Origin: Motiliproteus sp036964625
GTDB taxonomy: Bacteria > Pseudomonadota > Gammaproteobacteria > Pseudomonadales > Balneatricaceae
Direction: 5' to 3'
Length of the DNA stretch: 23,705 nucleotides
NCBI GenBank assembly: GCA_036964625.1
Contig: JBALTG010000070.1
Coordinates: 1-23,705 of the forward strand
The notes beneath the pieces were generated by a model. That model made no database searches and was not told the DNA's origin. It saw only the letters and a list, made by a program, of their open reading frames with translations. Positions within the stretch are counted from its first letter, which is position 1. Each line of letters begins with the position of its first letter. Position numbers and translations under genes: made by a program. Of this stretch, positions 22,948 to 23,705 are shown piece by piece.

Positions 22948-23124
22948 ATGCACATTTCAACCACCCTGACACTCGACAGCGGCCACCGCACCTGGGCACA
23001 AGCGATCGTTACCGGCAACCCGCGGGTTGATAACGTACTGAGGGGGAGAGGTGACACCGACAAGAAGCGCAAAGCCGCCAAGCAAAAGAGCCGCGCGAAC
23101 CAAAAAGGCCATGCCGAAAATTGA
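22948..23124 (+). CDS. Small basic protein, 58 residues, unidentified
   Basis: ATG at 22948 follows GGAGG by 6 bp, one of the better ribosome binding sites in this region. The product begins MHISTTLTLDSGHRTWAQAI and ends in a strongly basic tail (TDKKRKAAKQKSRANQKGHA), which could bind nucleic acid. There is no signal peptide or membrane segment. No family is recognised. A second, TAA-interrupted frame begins 3 bp after its stop, so the two may once have formed an operon. Confidence 0.5.
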   Translation: MHISTTLTLDSGHRTWAQAIVTGNPRVDNVLRGRGDTDKKRKAAKQKSRANQKGHAEN

Positions 23125-23126
23125 AT

Positions 23127-23318
23127 ATGGGCACGGTCTCCATCGGCCTAGCCAGAGGCGAGCGTGCCCTGTTTACTATCAATGCCCATGCGTAAGGGTT
23201 TGAAGTTCAGGACGAATACTTTACGAGCCTGATGCGCCAGGATCGCGGCGCACTTGAGGCAGAAGGTTGTGACTTGTCTCCGTTTGACGAACTAGGAAAG
23301 CGTGACAGTCACACGTGA
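23127..23318 (+). pseudogene. Small gene interrupted by an in-frame TAA
   Basis: Starting MGTVSIGLARGERALFTINA, the frame meets TAA at 23193-23195 and then goes on uninterrupted as GFEVQDEYFTSLMRQDRGAL, EAEGCDLSPFDELGKRDSHT to TGA at 23318. Both halves look like one compact acidic protein of about 63 residues. A single C-to-T change (CAA to TAA) would explain the stop. No family is recognised. Confidence 0.5.
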
Positions 23319-23349
23319 CGAATGGTCGGCTTGTTATGTATAGCTCCGC

Positions 23350-23493
23350 TCACGGCGACTCACTGGCTGGCGGTTGTTCTGAGAGATCTGTTCCACTACT
23401 TTTATCCTGTTTTTTAAGGCGCTTTTCTTCCTGCTTTTTCTTTTTTGCAAGTTCCTTCTGACGCTTTTCAAATGTGAAATTAGGTTTTGCCAT
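23350..23493 (-). CDS. Small Lys/Glu-rich conserved protein, 47 residues
   Basis: The product starts MAKPNFTFEKRQKELAKKKK and has an uninterrupted charged helix (about 8-30) followed by a Ser/Pro/Glu-rich tail. Short proteins with this start are widespread as hypothetical proteins in gammaproteobacteria, but their role is not established. The helix could bind nucleic acid or ribosomes. The open frame extends to 23616, but the upstream part looks non-coding and AAGAG lies 8-9 bp before ATG 23493, so that start is chosen. Confidence 0.8.
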   Translation of the reverse strand: MAKPNFTFEKRQKELAKKKKQEEKRLKKQDKSSGTDLSEQPPASESP

Positions 23494-23617
23494 TAGAATT
23501 CTCTTTTTTAATTTAAATGCAGGTGCTTCTGGCATCGAACACATATCGCTGAGCATAACAGCAGCCAGTGGCGAAGCCCCGTAGGGTATTGATACGTTTT
23601 TAGCATCAGGGTTCAAT

Positions 23618-23705
23618 TCATAGCTTGATTTCGCTGATTTGAATTTGAGGTTGTATGTTGGTGAAGTTCGGCAGGTCAGCCATAATTTTTTCTGCGTTTG
23701 GACCA
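23618..23705 (-). CDS. C-terminal end of a gene running off the window
   Basis: The last 29 codons of a minus-strand frame, open to the window edge, encode GPNAEKIMADLPNFTNIQPQ and IQISEIKL before TGA at 23618. There is no stop between the edge and the end, and the composition is protein-like. An internal ATG would give only 21 residues, so a partial longer gene is likelier. Family unknown. Confidence 0.4.
   Translation of the reverse strand, partial: GPNAEKIMADLPNFTNIQPQIQISEIKL

Overview
The window looks like a chromosomal stretch of a gammaproteobacterium, probably a marine Pseudomonadales/Oceanospirillales-type organism. The reasons are a 715-residue Pseudomonas-length FadB, a BktB-like thiolase, an AraC regulator with the arabinose_bd-type N-terminus, a small orphan flagellar rod/hook-like protein and a small Lys/Glu-rich protein beginning MAKPNFTFEKRQKEL. 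Genus cannot be fixed from the sequence alone. No rRNA, tRNA, CRISPR array or intact transposase was recognised.

Layout. (1) 1-2540: a gene-poor leader with a dispersed structured repeat, then an AT-richer, tightly overlapping three-gene operon: a PilZ-domain protein (c-di-GMP motif intact), an unrecognised 105-residue protein, and a ParA-type ATPase carrying an N-terminal CxxC...CxxC zinc ribbon. This is the best candidate for an undescribed system. (2) 2860-12180: a fatty-acid degradation locus on the minus strand (BktB-like thiolase, FadB, FadE-like acyl-CoA dehydrogenase) with a divergent AraC-type regulator and, beyond it, an AlkK-like fatty acid-CoA ligase with a clear intrinsic terminator. 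Together they would activate fatty acids, dehydrogenate, hydrate, oxidise and cleave them. A 50-bp unit repeated four times separates thiolase and fadB. (3) 12181-12890: decayed DNA holding two gene remnants and a shrunken copy of a miniature inverted-repeat element. (4) 13092-16098: an alkylation-damage cluster: an AlkA-type glycosylase and a DMT exporter on the minus strand, and bifunctional Ada divergent from the exporter. The exporter-ada intergenic region holds two divergent AAT-N6-GCAA Ada boxes, each about 70-75 bp from its start codon, so the exporter looks like an Ada-controlled gene.

(5) 16150-17630: a 237-bp miniature inverted-repeat element followed by an Xre/DUF2384-RES toxin-antitoxin pair with a palindrome over its -10 box. 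(6) 17927-19705: an MsbA-like half-size ABC exporter. (7) 19706-23705: a decaying, repeat-rich 4 kb with the C-terminal stub of a fumarase/aspartase-type lyase cut at a degenerate element copy, second copies of two dispersed repeats, a pair of inverted DnaA boxes next to AT-rich DNA, a broken lipoprotein gene (one stop codon plus a frameshift at a G6 run), another broken coding remnant, and a few small genes up to the window edge.

Several features here are smaller than usual ORF cut-offs or were recovered by joining frames: the lipoprotein pseudogene at 22085-22397, the 58-residue CDS at 22948, the TAA-interrupted gene at 23127 and the partial gene at the right edge.
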